The notes beneath the pieces are model-generated. The model saw nothing but the letters and a program-made list of their open reading frames with translations. It did not search any database and was not told the DNA's origin. The position numbers and the translations under genes were made by a program. Shown piece by piece: positions 1 to 7,270 of a stretch of DNA of 15,934 nt; position 1 is the first letter of the stretch, and the number at the start of each line of letters is the position of its first letter. The stretch lies in the NCBI GenBank assembly GCA_009776905.1, contig WRMX01000069.1, positions 1 to 15,934 of the forward strand, in the 5' to 3' direction. Source of the DNA: Oscillospiraceae bacterium (GTDB taxonomy: Bacteria > Bacillota > Clostridia > Oscillospirales > Oscillospiraceae).

Positions 1-95
1 GGCTTCCGCGACGCCCCATTGTATGGCGCGGCTTCCGCGACGCCCTGTTATATGCTGCGGCTTCCGCGACGCCCCATTGTATGGCGCGGCTTCCC
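1..95. repeat. 29-bp GC-rich tandem repeat, three units plus partial fourth
   Basis: Units begin at 1, 30 and 59 with a constant 29-base period, each opening with GGCTTCCGCGACGCCC; a fourth starts at 88 and breaks off after GGCTTCC. Units one and three are identical over 29 bases, while unit two differs in its second half (TGTTATATGCT against CATTGTATGGC). The array probably continues left of the window. The units are contiguous with no unique spacers, so this is not a CRISPR array. No function is visible; it looks like intergenic repeat DNA. Confidence 0.85.
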
Positions 96-104
96 ACACG
101 CACC

Positions 105-130
105 CCTGTAGGGGCGATTACCAATCGCCC
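105..130. repeat. REP-like palindrome
   Basis: GGGCGATT (112-119) and AATCGCCC (123-130) are perfect inverted 8-mers separated by three bases, preceded by CCTGTAG. This core with a GTAGGGGCG lead-in resembles short dispersed palindromes often met in intergenic DNA of gut Clostridia; that resemblance is from general knowledge and was not searched. It sits exactly between the 29-bp and the 19-bp tandem arrays. Confidence 0.6.
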
Positions 131-146
131 TCCCGCACGCTCCTCC

Positions 147-240
147 GCACCACATCGCAAACACACGCACCACATCGCAAACACAGCACCACATCGCAGA
201 CACAGCACCACATCGCAAACACAGCACCACATCGCAAACA
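147..240. repeat. 19-bp tandem repeat, five copies, upstream of pdxK
   Basis: The motif GCACCACATCGCAAACACA recurs with starts at 147, 167, 186, 205 and 224 (one 20-base step, then 19). Copy four starting at 205 is exact and copy three carries a single A-to-G change. The last copy ends at 240, directly before the -35 element of the pdxK promoter. The strand is rich in A and C and has few G or T. Apparent small ORFs across it only reflect the repeat. Confidence 0.85.
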
Positions 241-269
241 TTGACTTATCACTCAAAAAGTGCTAAATT
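241..269 (+). promoter_or_regulatory. sigma-A type promoter of pdxK with extended -10
   Basis: TTGACT (241-246) and TAAATT (264-269) are separated by exactly 17 bases, and TG at 261-262 gives an extended -10 (TGC before TAAATT). The kinase start codon at 305 follows an AAGGAG site at 288-293. The 19-bp tandem array abuts the -35 box, so copy number could influence this promoter; that last point is speculation. Confidence 0.65.
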
Positions 270-304
270 CAACTTTGAAGCAAACAAAAGGAGAATAAAC
301 AAAA

Positions 305-1150
305 ATGAAACCGCTTAAAAGAATCGCCGCAATCCACGACATATCAGGAGTAGGCAAATGCTCGCTAACGGTCGTCCTGCCAATCATCTCCGCAGCAGGC
401 GCAGAATGCGCCGTCATGCCGACAGCAGTCCTCTCCACGCATACAGGAGGCTTTGAAGGCTACACATTCCGCGACCTGACCGACGACATGAAAAACATCG
501 CGGACCACTGGAAAAAAGAAAACATCTCCTTCGACGCGTTCTACAGCGGATACCTCGGATCGCTCGACCAGATAGACATTGTCATTGACATATATAATAT
601 GTTCCGAACGCCTGACACATTGATAATGGTAGACCCCGTTATGGCGGACGACGGCAAATTATATCCCCTCTTTACGCCCGACCACGTCTTGGGGATGGCG
701 AAGCTCTGCGGCCATGCTGACATCATCGTTCCAAACCGCACGGAAGCAGCCTTCATGCTCGGACGTGGCTACAAGGACGGTCCGATGACGACAGACGAGA
801 CAGCCGAGCTCCTCCAATCGCTCTCAAAACTCGGCGCAGAAAAAGTCGTGCTTACCGGCGTGCAGCTCAATGACGGCGACCTTGGCGCCGCGTGCTATGA
901 CAGCACGACAGGGCAAATCGATTATGCCATGGAGGCACGGATCGATGGCATGTATCACGGAACAGGCGATGTGTTCGGCTCCTTCCTGATGGGCGCGCTA
1001 TTGCGCGGCAAGAGTCTCGCAGAAGCGACGAAAATCGCAGTCAACTTCACATGCGCGGCCATCAGGCTGACGGCGAAGGACGGGACGCCGCCACGCATGG
1101 GCGTGCGCTTTGAATCCGTAATCAACGACTACGGCAAAAGCCTCGACTGA
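305..1150 (+). CDS. pdxK: pyridoxal/pyridoxamine kinase (ribokinase-like)
   Basis: This cytoplasmic kinase phosphorylates pyridoxal, pyridoxamine or pyridoxine with ATP, salvaging vitamin B6 to its coenzyme form. At 281 residues it has the usual size. Visible family features are the N-terminal substrate region (HDISGVGKCS, residues 11-20), VDPVMADDGKLY (109-120) as in PdxK/PdxY, the VPNRTEA segment with Asn144, a VVLTG strand (181-185), and the anion-hole motif GTGD (219-222) whose Asp222 should be the catalytic base. The start is supported by AAGGAG eleven bases upstream and by the promoter at 241-269. Downstream lies a duplicated repeat element, not another gene of the same pathway, so it is probably transcribed alone. 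The family is near certain; whether it is PdxK-like or PdxY-like in substrate preference cannot be told, so the symbol is approximate. Confidence 0.9.
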   Translation: MKPLKRIAAIHDISGVGKCSLTVVLPIISAAGAECAVMPTAVLSTHTGGFEGYTFRDLTDDMKNIADHWKKENISFDAFYSGYLGSLDQIDIVIDIYNMFRTPDTLIMVDPVMADDGKLYPLFTPDHVLGMAKLCGHADIIVPNRTEAAFMLGRGYKDGPMTTDETAELLQSLSKLGAEKVVLTGVQLNDGDLGAACYDSTTGQIDYAMEARIDGMYHGTGDVFGSFLMGALLRGKSLAEATKIAVNFTCAAIRLTAKDGTPPRMGVRFESVINDYGKSLD

Positions 1151-1160
1151 TGCCCCCCCG

Positions 1161-1221
1161 GCGCTGCGCCGAGCGCCACCCGGGCTGTCATCCTGAGGGA
1201 GCTTGCGACCGAAGAATCTTT
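1161..1221. repeat. dispersed intergenic element, copy 1
   Basis: A 61-bp sequence matches 1246-1306 with a single mismatch (G at 1166, A at 1251). It contains GTCATCCTGAGGGAGC and CCGAAGAATC, a string that resembles a dispersed intergenic element seen in many bacterial genomes (recalled, not searched). Its left end can fold: GGCGCT (1160-1165) pairs with AGCGCC (1172-1177). It lies 11 bases after the pdxK stop and might help end that transcript, but there is no T-run typical of an intrinsic terminator. Confidence 0.8.
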
Positions 1222-1245
1222 TCGTCCGCACGCCACCCCCCCTCT

Positions 1246-1306
1246 GCGCTACGCCGAGCGCCACCCGGGCTGTCATCCTGAGGGAGCTTGCGACCGAAGA
1301 ATCTTT
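1246..1306. repeat. dispersed intergenic element, copy 2
   Basis: Second copy of the 61-bp element, in the same orientation, 85 bases from the first. The 24 bases between the copies are C-rich. It ends 41 bases before the start codon of the next gene. The long open frame entering the following gene from 1288 runs through this repeat and is not taken as coding. Confidence 0.8.
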
Positions 1307-1347
1307 CCCCCATATCCTATAAATTAACATTTGAAAGGATGATCACA

Positions 1348-2232
1348 ATGACAAAAAAAGAACTCCTCGTACTCATGGCAAACTTCCTCGAAGCCCTTGT
1401 CCACGACGACCCAAGCAGAGTAAAAACAGCGCCAAACTGTAAAACAACATATGAAGGCGCGCAACAGCCCCTCGGCTCAGGCGACATATGGGGCGATCCC
1501 CGCCGAATCCCATACCGCCAAACATTCGCCGACGACACGACCAACACCGTCGTCTTCAGCGGCGTCGTCACAAACAATGTGGGCATGCGCGGCGCCGGCA
1601 TGGAAGTCGACGTAAAAGACGCGGCAAAAATCATCGACAGCCCTGAACGATGGATGCAAAGATGGTGGATATACTTCGCCCGCCTCACGGTCGACAAAGA
1701 CGGAAAAATCATCGAAATAGAAGAAATCGCGCGCAAGGAAACAGGCTCCGGGCTTGATATCCGCCCCGAGGACATGGAACCCCCGCGCATTCTCGAAACT
1801 CCAATACCGGAAGAAGCACGCTCCAGCCGTAAAGAAATGATAAAAATCGCGTCGCAATACTGGGACGGCGTCAACAAGCTCATCGACCCGGACATAGTCC
1901 CCATCCATCCCGATGCGCGGCTCGTAGAGGTCGGCACGCCCGTCACAGACACGATGTACCACCCGACCAGCATGAAAACCAATTACACGACCCCCCGCTT
2001 CAAATGGGACTGCATCAAGCGGCGCTTCCCGATTGTCGACGAGGTCACAGGCATATGCATTTCCACAAATCACATGATAGCGCAAGACATCATGTCGCCG
2101 ACGGGATACGTCACCGACATATTCAAAATAGAATACGGCCTCATCAAATACATCTACGCCTTCCACGACCATGGAATAACCTTCGTCGATTGGGAAGGGG
2201 TCGGCCCGCAAACGTCAGCGGAATGTGACTGA
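1348..2232 (+). CDS. NTF2/SnoaL-like protein, possibly DUF8021-type
   Basis: A 294-residue protein without signal peptide or membrane segment, so probably cytoplasmic. The sequence suggests two NTF2-like halves: residues 1-130, with WWIYFARLTVDKDGKI at 106-121, and residues 158-280, with RRFPIVDEVTG at 225-235 and a strand pair DIFKIEYGLIKYIYAF at 257-272. The second half resembles SnoaL/DUF8021 proteins, in which such strands line a pocket for a small hydrophobic ligand. No catalytic residue can be assigned. The frame is open from 1288, but that part is repeat DNA; ATG 1348 is preferred because AAAGGA at 1334-1339 stands eight bases upstream, and ATG 1339 overlaps that site. Codons are rich in C and A, as in pdxK. 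No function is claimed beyond the fold. Confidence 0.7.
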   Translation: MTKKELLVLMANFLEALVHDDPSRVKTAPNCKTTYEGAQQPLGSGDIWGDPRRIPYRQTFADDTTNTVVFSGVVTNNVGMRGAGMEVDVKDAAKIIDSPERWMQRWWIYFARLTVDKDGKIIEIEEIARKETGSGLDIRPEDMEPPRILETPIPEEARSSRKEMIKIASQYWDGVNKLIDPDIVPIHPDARLVEVGTPVTDTMYHPTSMKTNYTTPRFKWDCIKRRFPIVDEVTGICISTNHMIAQDIMSPTGYVTDIFKIEYGLIKYIYAFHDHGITFVDWEGVGPQTSAECD

Positions 2233-2294
2233 CGCGAGGCTCGCGCCCCGGAGCCACGACCAAGAGACACAAACAACAAACGGAGGTAAGCCCG

Positions 2295-3533
2295 ATGAAA
2301 CACAAAAAAACAACATCGTTTATTATGGCATCATTACTGATGCTGACAGCACTATTGGCGCCCGCAGCATCCGCAGCGGAAACACCCTCCACATGGGCCG
2401 TCGAAGCCGTTGAAAACGCCGTGTCCATCGGGCTCGTGCCGCCCCAATTGCAAAGTGACTACACCGCAGCGACAACACGTGCCGAGTTCTGCGCGCTCGC
2501 AGTCCTGCTGTATGAAAATGTTACCGGCGCAGAAATCAGAGGCCGCACGAAATTCAGCGACACCGAAGACGTCAACGTCGAAAAAGCCGCCGCGATCGAA
2601 GTCGTCAACGGCATAGGCGGAGGCCGGTTCGACCCCGATGCGACTCTGACGCGAGAGCAAGCTGCGACGATGCTCGCTCGCCTGTCAAAAGCTGCAGGCA
2701 TGCCCCTCCCCGAGCAAGCGCCGACGTTTGAAGACGCAGATACCGCTCATGAATGGGCAATGGCAGCAATCGGCCAGATGCAGGCATCCGGCATAATGCA
2801 AGGCACAACAAGCACGCGATTCTCGCCGCTGGGCATATACGAAAGGCAACAGAGCATAGCCACGATCCACAGGCTGTATAAAGTGGTGATACCGGACATC
2901 GATCCATATTACAAAGCCTGGGCTTTGGGCTGCTCTGCGATTCTTGCCACACGCAATACCGGCAACGACCCCTACGAGTTTGGAATGTTCGCCAAAACCA
3001 CGTCGAACGCCGCCACTGAGCGCGCACTGCTCAGACGCGACTGGAGCATCAACAACCGGGACGAGCTGCTCGAGACCATCGATATTATGACAGATTATGG
3101 GCACAACATCGACTTCGCCATCTCATATGAAATCATATCATCTCTGACGCCTGAGGAATACGACGCGGTGCTTGTTTTATCAAGCGGTATGGATAAGTAT
3201 ATGTTCCCGCTGACAAAGTCGCTTGGTGAAAAATGGGGCGACACGCAGATCAAAGCCTGGGACTGGTTCAGAATGGTCCACCTTGCTGTCTGGGGGTACA
3301 TTGCCGGTTATCTGGACCTGGAAGAGACTTATGAGTGCATGCAGCCTCTAATCGACCGCTTGCTCAGCACCTTTTCCTCTTGGGAGGAGGCTTGCGAAAA
3401 CTATATGGATGGCTACGCATGGTGGTCCAGGACCGATGTCAGCCAATCCAACACGGAGTATTTGCGCCGCCTCGAAATATATGAAAGCATCAAGGACGAC
3501 CTAACCCTCTTCGACCCAACCCTCTGGGAATAA
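2295..3533 (+). CDS. secreted S-layer-homology protein with C-terminal DUF1266 domain
   Basis: A 412-residue secreted protein. A signal peptide (KHKK, hydrophobic 9-22, likely cleavage after ASA at 27) is followed by three SLH-like repeats at about 32-77, 87-134 and 145-196. SLH domains usually hold proteins on secondary cell-wall polymer. The second repeat is clearest (FSDTEDVNVEKAA, then GGRFDPDATLTREQAATML). From about 205 to the end the sequence matches my recollection of DUF1266: LLRRDWSINNRDELLETI (245-262), KAWDWFRMVHLAVWGYIAGY (320-339), SSWEEACENYMDGYAWWS (361-378). GGAGG at 2282-2286 supports the start. The lipoprotein gene follows after 18 bases and is probably co-transcribed. DUF1266 genes lie beside hscC in E. 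coli, and an hscC-like gene lies 5 kb away here. DUF1266 function is unknown; an SLH-DUF1266 fusion is unusual to me. Confidence 0.85.
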   Translation: MKHKKTTSFIMASLLMLTALLAPAASAAETPSTWAVEAVENAVSIGLVPPQLQSDYTAATTRAEFCALAVLLYENVTGAEIRGRTKFSDTEDVNVEKAAAIEVVNGIGGGRFDPDATLTREQAATMLARLSKAAGMPLPEQAPTFEDADTAHEWAMAAIGQMQASGIMQGTTSTRFSPLGIYERQQSIATIHRLYKVVIPDIDPYYKAWALGCSAILATRNTGNDPYEFGMFAKTTSNAATERALLRRDWSINNRDELLETIDIMTDYGHNIDFAISYEIISSLTPEEYDAVLVLSSGMDKYMFPLTKSLGEKWGDTQIKAWDWFRMVHLAVWGYIAGYLDLEETYECMQPLIDRLLSTFSSWEEACENYMDGYAWWSRTDVSQSNTEYLRRLEIYESIKDDLTLFDPTLWE

Positions 3534-3551
3534 ACAACCGGCGAGGCATTT

Positions 3552-4910
3552 ATGAGAAATTATAAATATGGTTCCATCCTCCTTATGCTTGCAGCACTCT
3601 TGTTTTTATCGTGCTGCCATCAATCCGAGCAGCCAAATAACGAACAACCCGACCCGATGTCAGCTTCCTCGCCACAAGTTGATTTGGAGTCGACTGCACC
3701 ATTTAGTTCGCCATCATCATCGCTCCCACCAACCTATTCCACAACTGTAACTGACCATGATCCTTTACTGCCAATTGAGGGTCTGGGGGACAGAATGGAC
3801 GGTTTATGGGAGCATATTGATGGTTCGACATCGACAATTCCGCTTACAGAGGCACTGTATAGCTCCCTCAATGGAGGAGACAGCCCACCCATTCATCATA
3901 CAACGTCAGAAGCATACCGCCGGTTGATCACTAAAGACAATATAGATCTGCTCTTCGTAATCTACCCATCTGAAATTGAATTTCAAATGATAGAGGAGCT
4001 AGGAGTTGAACTTGAAATTATCCCTGTTGTTAAGGATGCGCTTGTATTCTTGGTAAATGAAGACAACCCCGTAGATAATGCCTCGTTATCGAATCTTCGT
4101 GAAATATACACAGGAGATATTTCTGAGTGGAGTATTCTTGGCGGCTCCGGTGACAGCATCATTCCGTACCAACGCGCTCTAGGTTCAGGAAATCAAACGA
4201 TGTTTCTGAATCTCGTTATGAATGACGTTGAGCCAATGACCGCACCGACTGAGCTTGTTGTACGAGATATGGGGTCTCTTGTGAAATTTGTTTCTAACTA
4301 TGACAACTCAATAAATGCTATTGGCTACTCGACATTCTACTATGTGAACAACATGTATGGAAATAACAAAATCAAGTTACTTGGAGTCGATGGCATCGTT
4401 CCCTCACGTGATACGATTATATCCGGTGATTATGCGCTATGCGACAACTATTACGCGGTTATTAGAAAAGATACGCCGGAAGATAGTCCGATCCGCGCTC
4501 TGATTAGCTGGCTGCTCACAGACGAGGGGCAGGAAGTGGCAGCAGAAGCTGGATATATCCCATTGCATCCTCTTAGCATAGAATCGAGCAATTACGGTAT
4601 TGATCCTATATATCTTGGAAACATAGCAGACTCATCGGGGACAGGAGGAACGGTGCCAAAGTCGAATATAGGTGATATTGTCGTTAATGGAATGAAACGA
4701 CCATTGTCTGATATTTTCTATGATGGGTACAATTACATTCAATACATAAACAAATGTATTTGGGATACAATATATTTCGGTAACGATGATCTGTATGGTG
4801 AGAGCTTCCTGAAACGCCCTTATGCCGGCATTCCGGCTGATTATCCTAATTATGAAATGGGATTCTGGCAGTATTCACATATCTTTTCCGGAAGGCAATC
4901 CATACTTTAG
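3552..4910 (+). CDS. PstS-like substrate-binding lipoprotein, frame broken near 3' end
   Basis: A 452-residue exported lipoprotein: basic start, hydrophobic 8-19, lipobox LFLSC with Cys21, then a Ser/Pro-rich linker (about 30-65). Residues 75-340 look like a type 2 periplasmic-binding fold of the PstS group: DGSTSTIPL (90-98) at the PstS ligand loop, PVVKDALVFLVNEDNPVDN (158-176), IYTGDISEW (185-193), RALGSGNQTMF (208-218) and RKDTPEDSPIRALISWLLTDEGQ (two parts, 305-327). No PstCAB genes are nearby, so phosphate transport is not implied; such proteins may only sense or bind an anion. A further C-terminal segment (about 385-445) runs into a different frame. Reading three T instead of four at 4884-4887 would give HIFPEGNPYF and continue to 5619, making a protein near 688 residues. 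GAGG at 3543-3546 supports the start. Confidence 0.75.
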   Translation: MRNYKYGSILLMLAALLFLSCCHQSEQPNNEQPDPMSASSPQVDLESTAPFSSPSSSLPPTYSTTVTDHDPLLPIEGLGDRMDGLWEHIDGSTSTIPLTEALYSSLNGGDSPPIHHTTSEAYRRLITKDNIDLLFVIYPSEIEFQMIEELGVELEIIPVVKDALVFLVNEDNPVDNASLSNLREIYTGDISEWSILGGSGDSIIPYQRALGSGNQTMFLNLVMNDVEPMTAPTELVVRDMGSLVKFVSNYDNSINAIGYSTFYYVNNMYGNNKIKLLGVDGIVPSRDTIISGDYALCDNYYAVIRKDTPEDSPIRALISWLLTDEGQEVAAEAGYIPLHPLSIESSNYGIDPIYLGNIADSSGTGGTVPKSNIGDIVVNGMKRPLSDIFYDGYNYIQYINKCIWDTIYFGNDDLYGESFLKRPYAGIPADYPNYEMGFWQYSHIFSGRQSIL

Positions 4911-5619
4911 TAGCCCAATATCCTTCTCAATTGAGCTAACTACCGATATCAGCCCATATGGGAGAGAGCCGGCGTACAGCGTAGATTCTTCATTGACCAG
5001 AAGCTTCGCAGGACGAATCATGCCTACGGTTGATTTTTTCACCGCTAATATAATTATTAAGGGAGACCTTATTGTCTCAACAAAGATAAATGATCACCTC
5101 AGCAATTGGAGCGAATCATTCGCGAGTTTGGCCATTTCATCCGAGCTGCTCGTTAATTACGTCAGCTGGTACAGCGATTCACAACGTTTCAGCGATTTTC
5201 TGAGTTTTGACGACCAATATGAGGCTTACCTACTCAGGCCTACATCGGCAATATGGCGTAATTATCTATCTGTCAGCTATCTGCTTTTGCCTAATTTCGA
5301 GTATTTGTATGAGCTTAAGTATCTTCCTTTCCTAAGCACGATATGTTTTGATATCAACACCGGTGATATTGTTGACCTAAGAGATGTCCTTCCCAGAACC
5401 CTGGACTATTCAAAGGCAGTTACGTTCGAGGTCGCAGACTATCGTATTCTTGACGATGGGAGTTATAATGTCGAGGCAAGACTCGCTGATGGTTACGTGC
5501 CTGCCTCCGGTTCGGTTATGACTGTTGCATGGATTGCATATTCAAAGCTTTTCGTGCTTGTTACGGAACCTTCCGGGCGAAATATAGAAGCATGCTTTGA
5601 CTTCCAAGATATTCCATGA
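4822..5619 (+). pseudogene. C-terminal part of the preceding lipoprotein, displaced by a +1 frameshift
   Basis: The frame is open from 4822, but neither ATG (4822, 4852) has a ribosome binding site and the first 22 residues overlap the preceding gene. The meaningful sequence starts at about 4888 (PEGNPYFSSPISFSIELTTD). This is best read as the lost C-terminus of the substrate-binding lipoprotein. It resembles the DUF3298/RsiV-type domain: NYLSVSYLLLPNFEYLYELKY in two parts (148-168 of this frame), then STICFDINTGDIVDLRDVL (172-190), the usual pairing of a strand with a 'folded to domain length' D-x-x-TG turn. In such proteins the domain is extracytoplasmic. Codon use matches the upstream part, which fits a recent single-base event, a sequencing error at a T run, or recoding. 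It could also be a separate gene with unusual initiation, which I consider less likely. Confidence 0.65.
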
Positions 5620-5708
5620 ATGCTACGATTTCCTTCTGTAAGTAAGGTGCTGTTCTGTAGCATAAATCAAAGCTTCCATAATGAGATGATACAAATCATA
5701 TTCATAAT

Positions 5709-5753
5709 CCTAGGCAACACCGCGCCACCACTAACTGCGCCGTGCTGCCTAGG
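5709..5753. other. large imperfect hairpin in intergenic region 5620-5819
   Basis: Bases 5709-5725 and 5737-5753 form 17-bp arms with two mismatches around an 11-base loop; the outer eight (CCTAGGCA/TGCCTAGG) pair perfectly. No T-run follows on either strand, so it is not a normal intrinsic terminator. It is the only structured element I see between the end of the broken lipoprotein gene at 5619 and the next lipoprotein at 5820. It might be a factor-dependent terminator, an RNA-processing site or a small mobile-palindrome remnant. Confidence 0.6.
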
Positions 5754-5819
5754 ACGAAAACTATGTAGATACACATCAGATACAAAATCGCGCAATAATG
5801 CTTCTGAGGTGTTGTCTTC

Positions 5820-7217
5820 ATGGATCACAATAACAGAACATATTTATTCGCCGCCATCGCGTTGCTTATGAATCTACTGGTCATGTTATCTGCTTGTTCA
5901 ACCACGCATTCGGTTCAAAACCAAGATAACTCAGTCGCTAACGTGTCCGATTTTCCTGCATCGACAGCTTATTATGTCAATTCAAACGCCGAAACTCATG
6001 CATATGTATTTGCAGAAGAAGATTCCAAACAGAAAAATGGACACCTGCAAGGCGAAAGCGATTGTGTCGCTGATGGTTGCAGCAGCGATACCATCGAAGA
6101 TATTAGCAATGATTTATCAGATAGCATCACGCACGATATGTACATAGGCCCCGCTAAAGATGACTATGCTGCATATGATACCGAAAACCTTCTATTTGAA
6201 AACTTACCTGAAATCATCCAAAGTGCTTCGGATTATTACCTTTTTAACTCATTCATTTACTTATCGGGAATAAGCCGTGTGATCCATACTGCTGGAGGTG
6301 ACTTGAATTGCGACGGTTACAACGACCTTGCCGTTGTTGTTGAGTATCTTGATGCGAATAATAACTATTTGAGATACGATGATGATTGCTTTGGAAAACG
6401 TGAATTATTCATATTACTCGGTGCTGATGATAACTGCTATGACATTTCTTTGAAGAGTGAGACAATAATGCGTGATCGATGGACAGGTGGCGCGCATTTT
6501 TCTGATCCTTTGAATGCGGTATATATCAAAGACAACCAACTCGTAATAATTCATGTTACAGGAAGCTCATGGCGAAGCTCTTACGAAATGTATTTTTCAT
6601 ATATTAATGAGTCACTCATTCTATCAAAAGTGCGGAATGTTAATTTTCATACTTTCTCATTTCCCGGAGAAGAGATTATATTTAATTTCATCGAACATAA
6701 AGCTGAGTTATTCTCATGGAGAGAATCCGGAGAGCCTATCCATGATCTGCTGTATACAAGAACCCTTCCGGATATCACATTCATGTTTGACTCTGTTTGC
6801 TGCTATGACATCGAACAGTACGTAACAATCCCACATATACCGAAAATTCTGGGCGCTCATGATTTTCATGATTATAATTGGATAGAGAATGAACCTTATG
6901 ATTTATCAATATCAGCTTCAGATGCACTGGACATGGTGATGGCAGAGCATTTCCCATCGTTTACAAAAGTCCAACTTATTCTGACACAGGAAAATATTGA
7001 CAATTATTTCAAATTGTTGCTTTATGAAGTCCCCGATTATTACTATATAGGTGATTCCGGAACTCTAGAGTATTTACGCTTGGATGTGATATACCATGAA
7101 GGCCCGCCTGTTGACACTAGCCATATTATAGTTTATAGAGGAAATGAAGATAAATACGCATATGACTTTTTCCGTATTCCTGCTACGGGGGCTTCAGTCG
7201 GCGAAGACACCGCTTAA
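5820..7217 (+). CDS. putative lipoprotein with a calcium-loop-like motif, function unknown
   Basis: A 465-residue exported lipoprotein. Residues 8-24 are hydrophobic and end in a good lipobox, MLSAC, with Cys26 as the lipidation site. Residues 27-120 are acidic and of low complexity, like a wall-spanning linker. The globular part begins near 125. DLNCDGYNDL (161-170) has the D-x-N-x-D-G-x-x-D spacing of EF-hand-like calcium loops, as in FG-GAP/VCBS proteins, followed by a strand (AVVVEYLD); a single copy does not make a propeller. A C-terminal module (about 355-465) begins ISASDALDMVMAEHFPSF. I do not recognise the family. GAGGT at 5806-5810 is nine bases before the ATG, supporting the start. 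It ends 53 bases before the converging J-protein gene and has the same lower-GC style as the lipoprotein gene upstream. Confidence 0.75.
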   Translation: MDHNNRTYLFAAIALLMNLLVMLSACSTTHSVQNQDNSVANVSDFPASTAYYVNSNAETHAYVFAEEDSKQKNGHLQGESDCVADGCSSDTIEDISNDLSDSITHDMYIGPAKDDYAAYDTENLLFENLPEIIQSASDYYLFNSFIYLSGISRVIHTAGGDLNCDGYNDLAVVVEYLDANNNYLRYDDDCFGKRELFILLGADDNCYDISLKSETIMRDRWTGGAHFSDPLNAVYIKDNQLVIIHVTGSSWRSSYEMYFSYINESLILSKVRNVNFHTFSFPGEEIIFNFIEHKAELFSWRESGEPIHDLLYTRTLPDITFMFDSVCCYDIEQYVTIPHIPKILGAHDFHDYNWIENEPYDLSISASDALDMVMAEHFPSFTKVQLILTQENIDNYFKLLLYEVPDYYYIGDSGTLEYLRLDVIYHEGPPVDTSHIIVYRGNEDKYAYDFFRIPATGASVGEDTA

Positions 7218-7270
7218 CAGAACTTGCAGACGTTCGCGTATGAGATTGAGATATTTGCCAATGCGCGTTT

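Noticed and set aside
1..240. Tandem repeats as a CRISPR array, or small ORFs (23-244, 81-266, minus 48-230) as genes
   Set aside because: The repeat units are contiguous with no unique spacers, and the ORFs merely translate the repeat units with no ribosome site.
249..267. CIRCE-like HrcA operator (TTAGCACT and GAGTG in the reverse complement)
   Set aside because: The spacing is four bases instead of nine, the second arm is incomplete, and the adjacent gene is a vitamin B6 kinase, not a chaperone.
1288..1347. N-terminal extension of the 1348 gene
   Set aside because: It runs through the dispersed 61-bp repeat and lacks a ribosome site; ATG 1348 has AAAGGA at proper spacing.
1317..2211. Long minus-strand open frames (221 and 244 residues) opposite the NTF2-like gene
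   Set aside because: They are antisense shadows of C-rich codons, with no ribosome site or recognisable domain.
3552..4910. Phosphate uptake PstS
   Set aside because: No pstC, pstA or pstB nearby, and the protein has extra C-terminal domain sequence; only the fold is supported.
5620..5871. 83-residue plus-strand frame starting right after the 5619 stop
   Set aside because: No ribosome site, unlike-protein composition, and it overlaps the lipobox-bearing gene at 5820 whose start is well supported.
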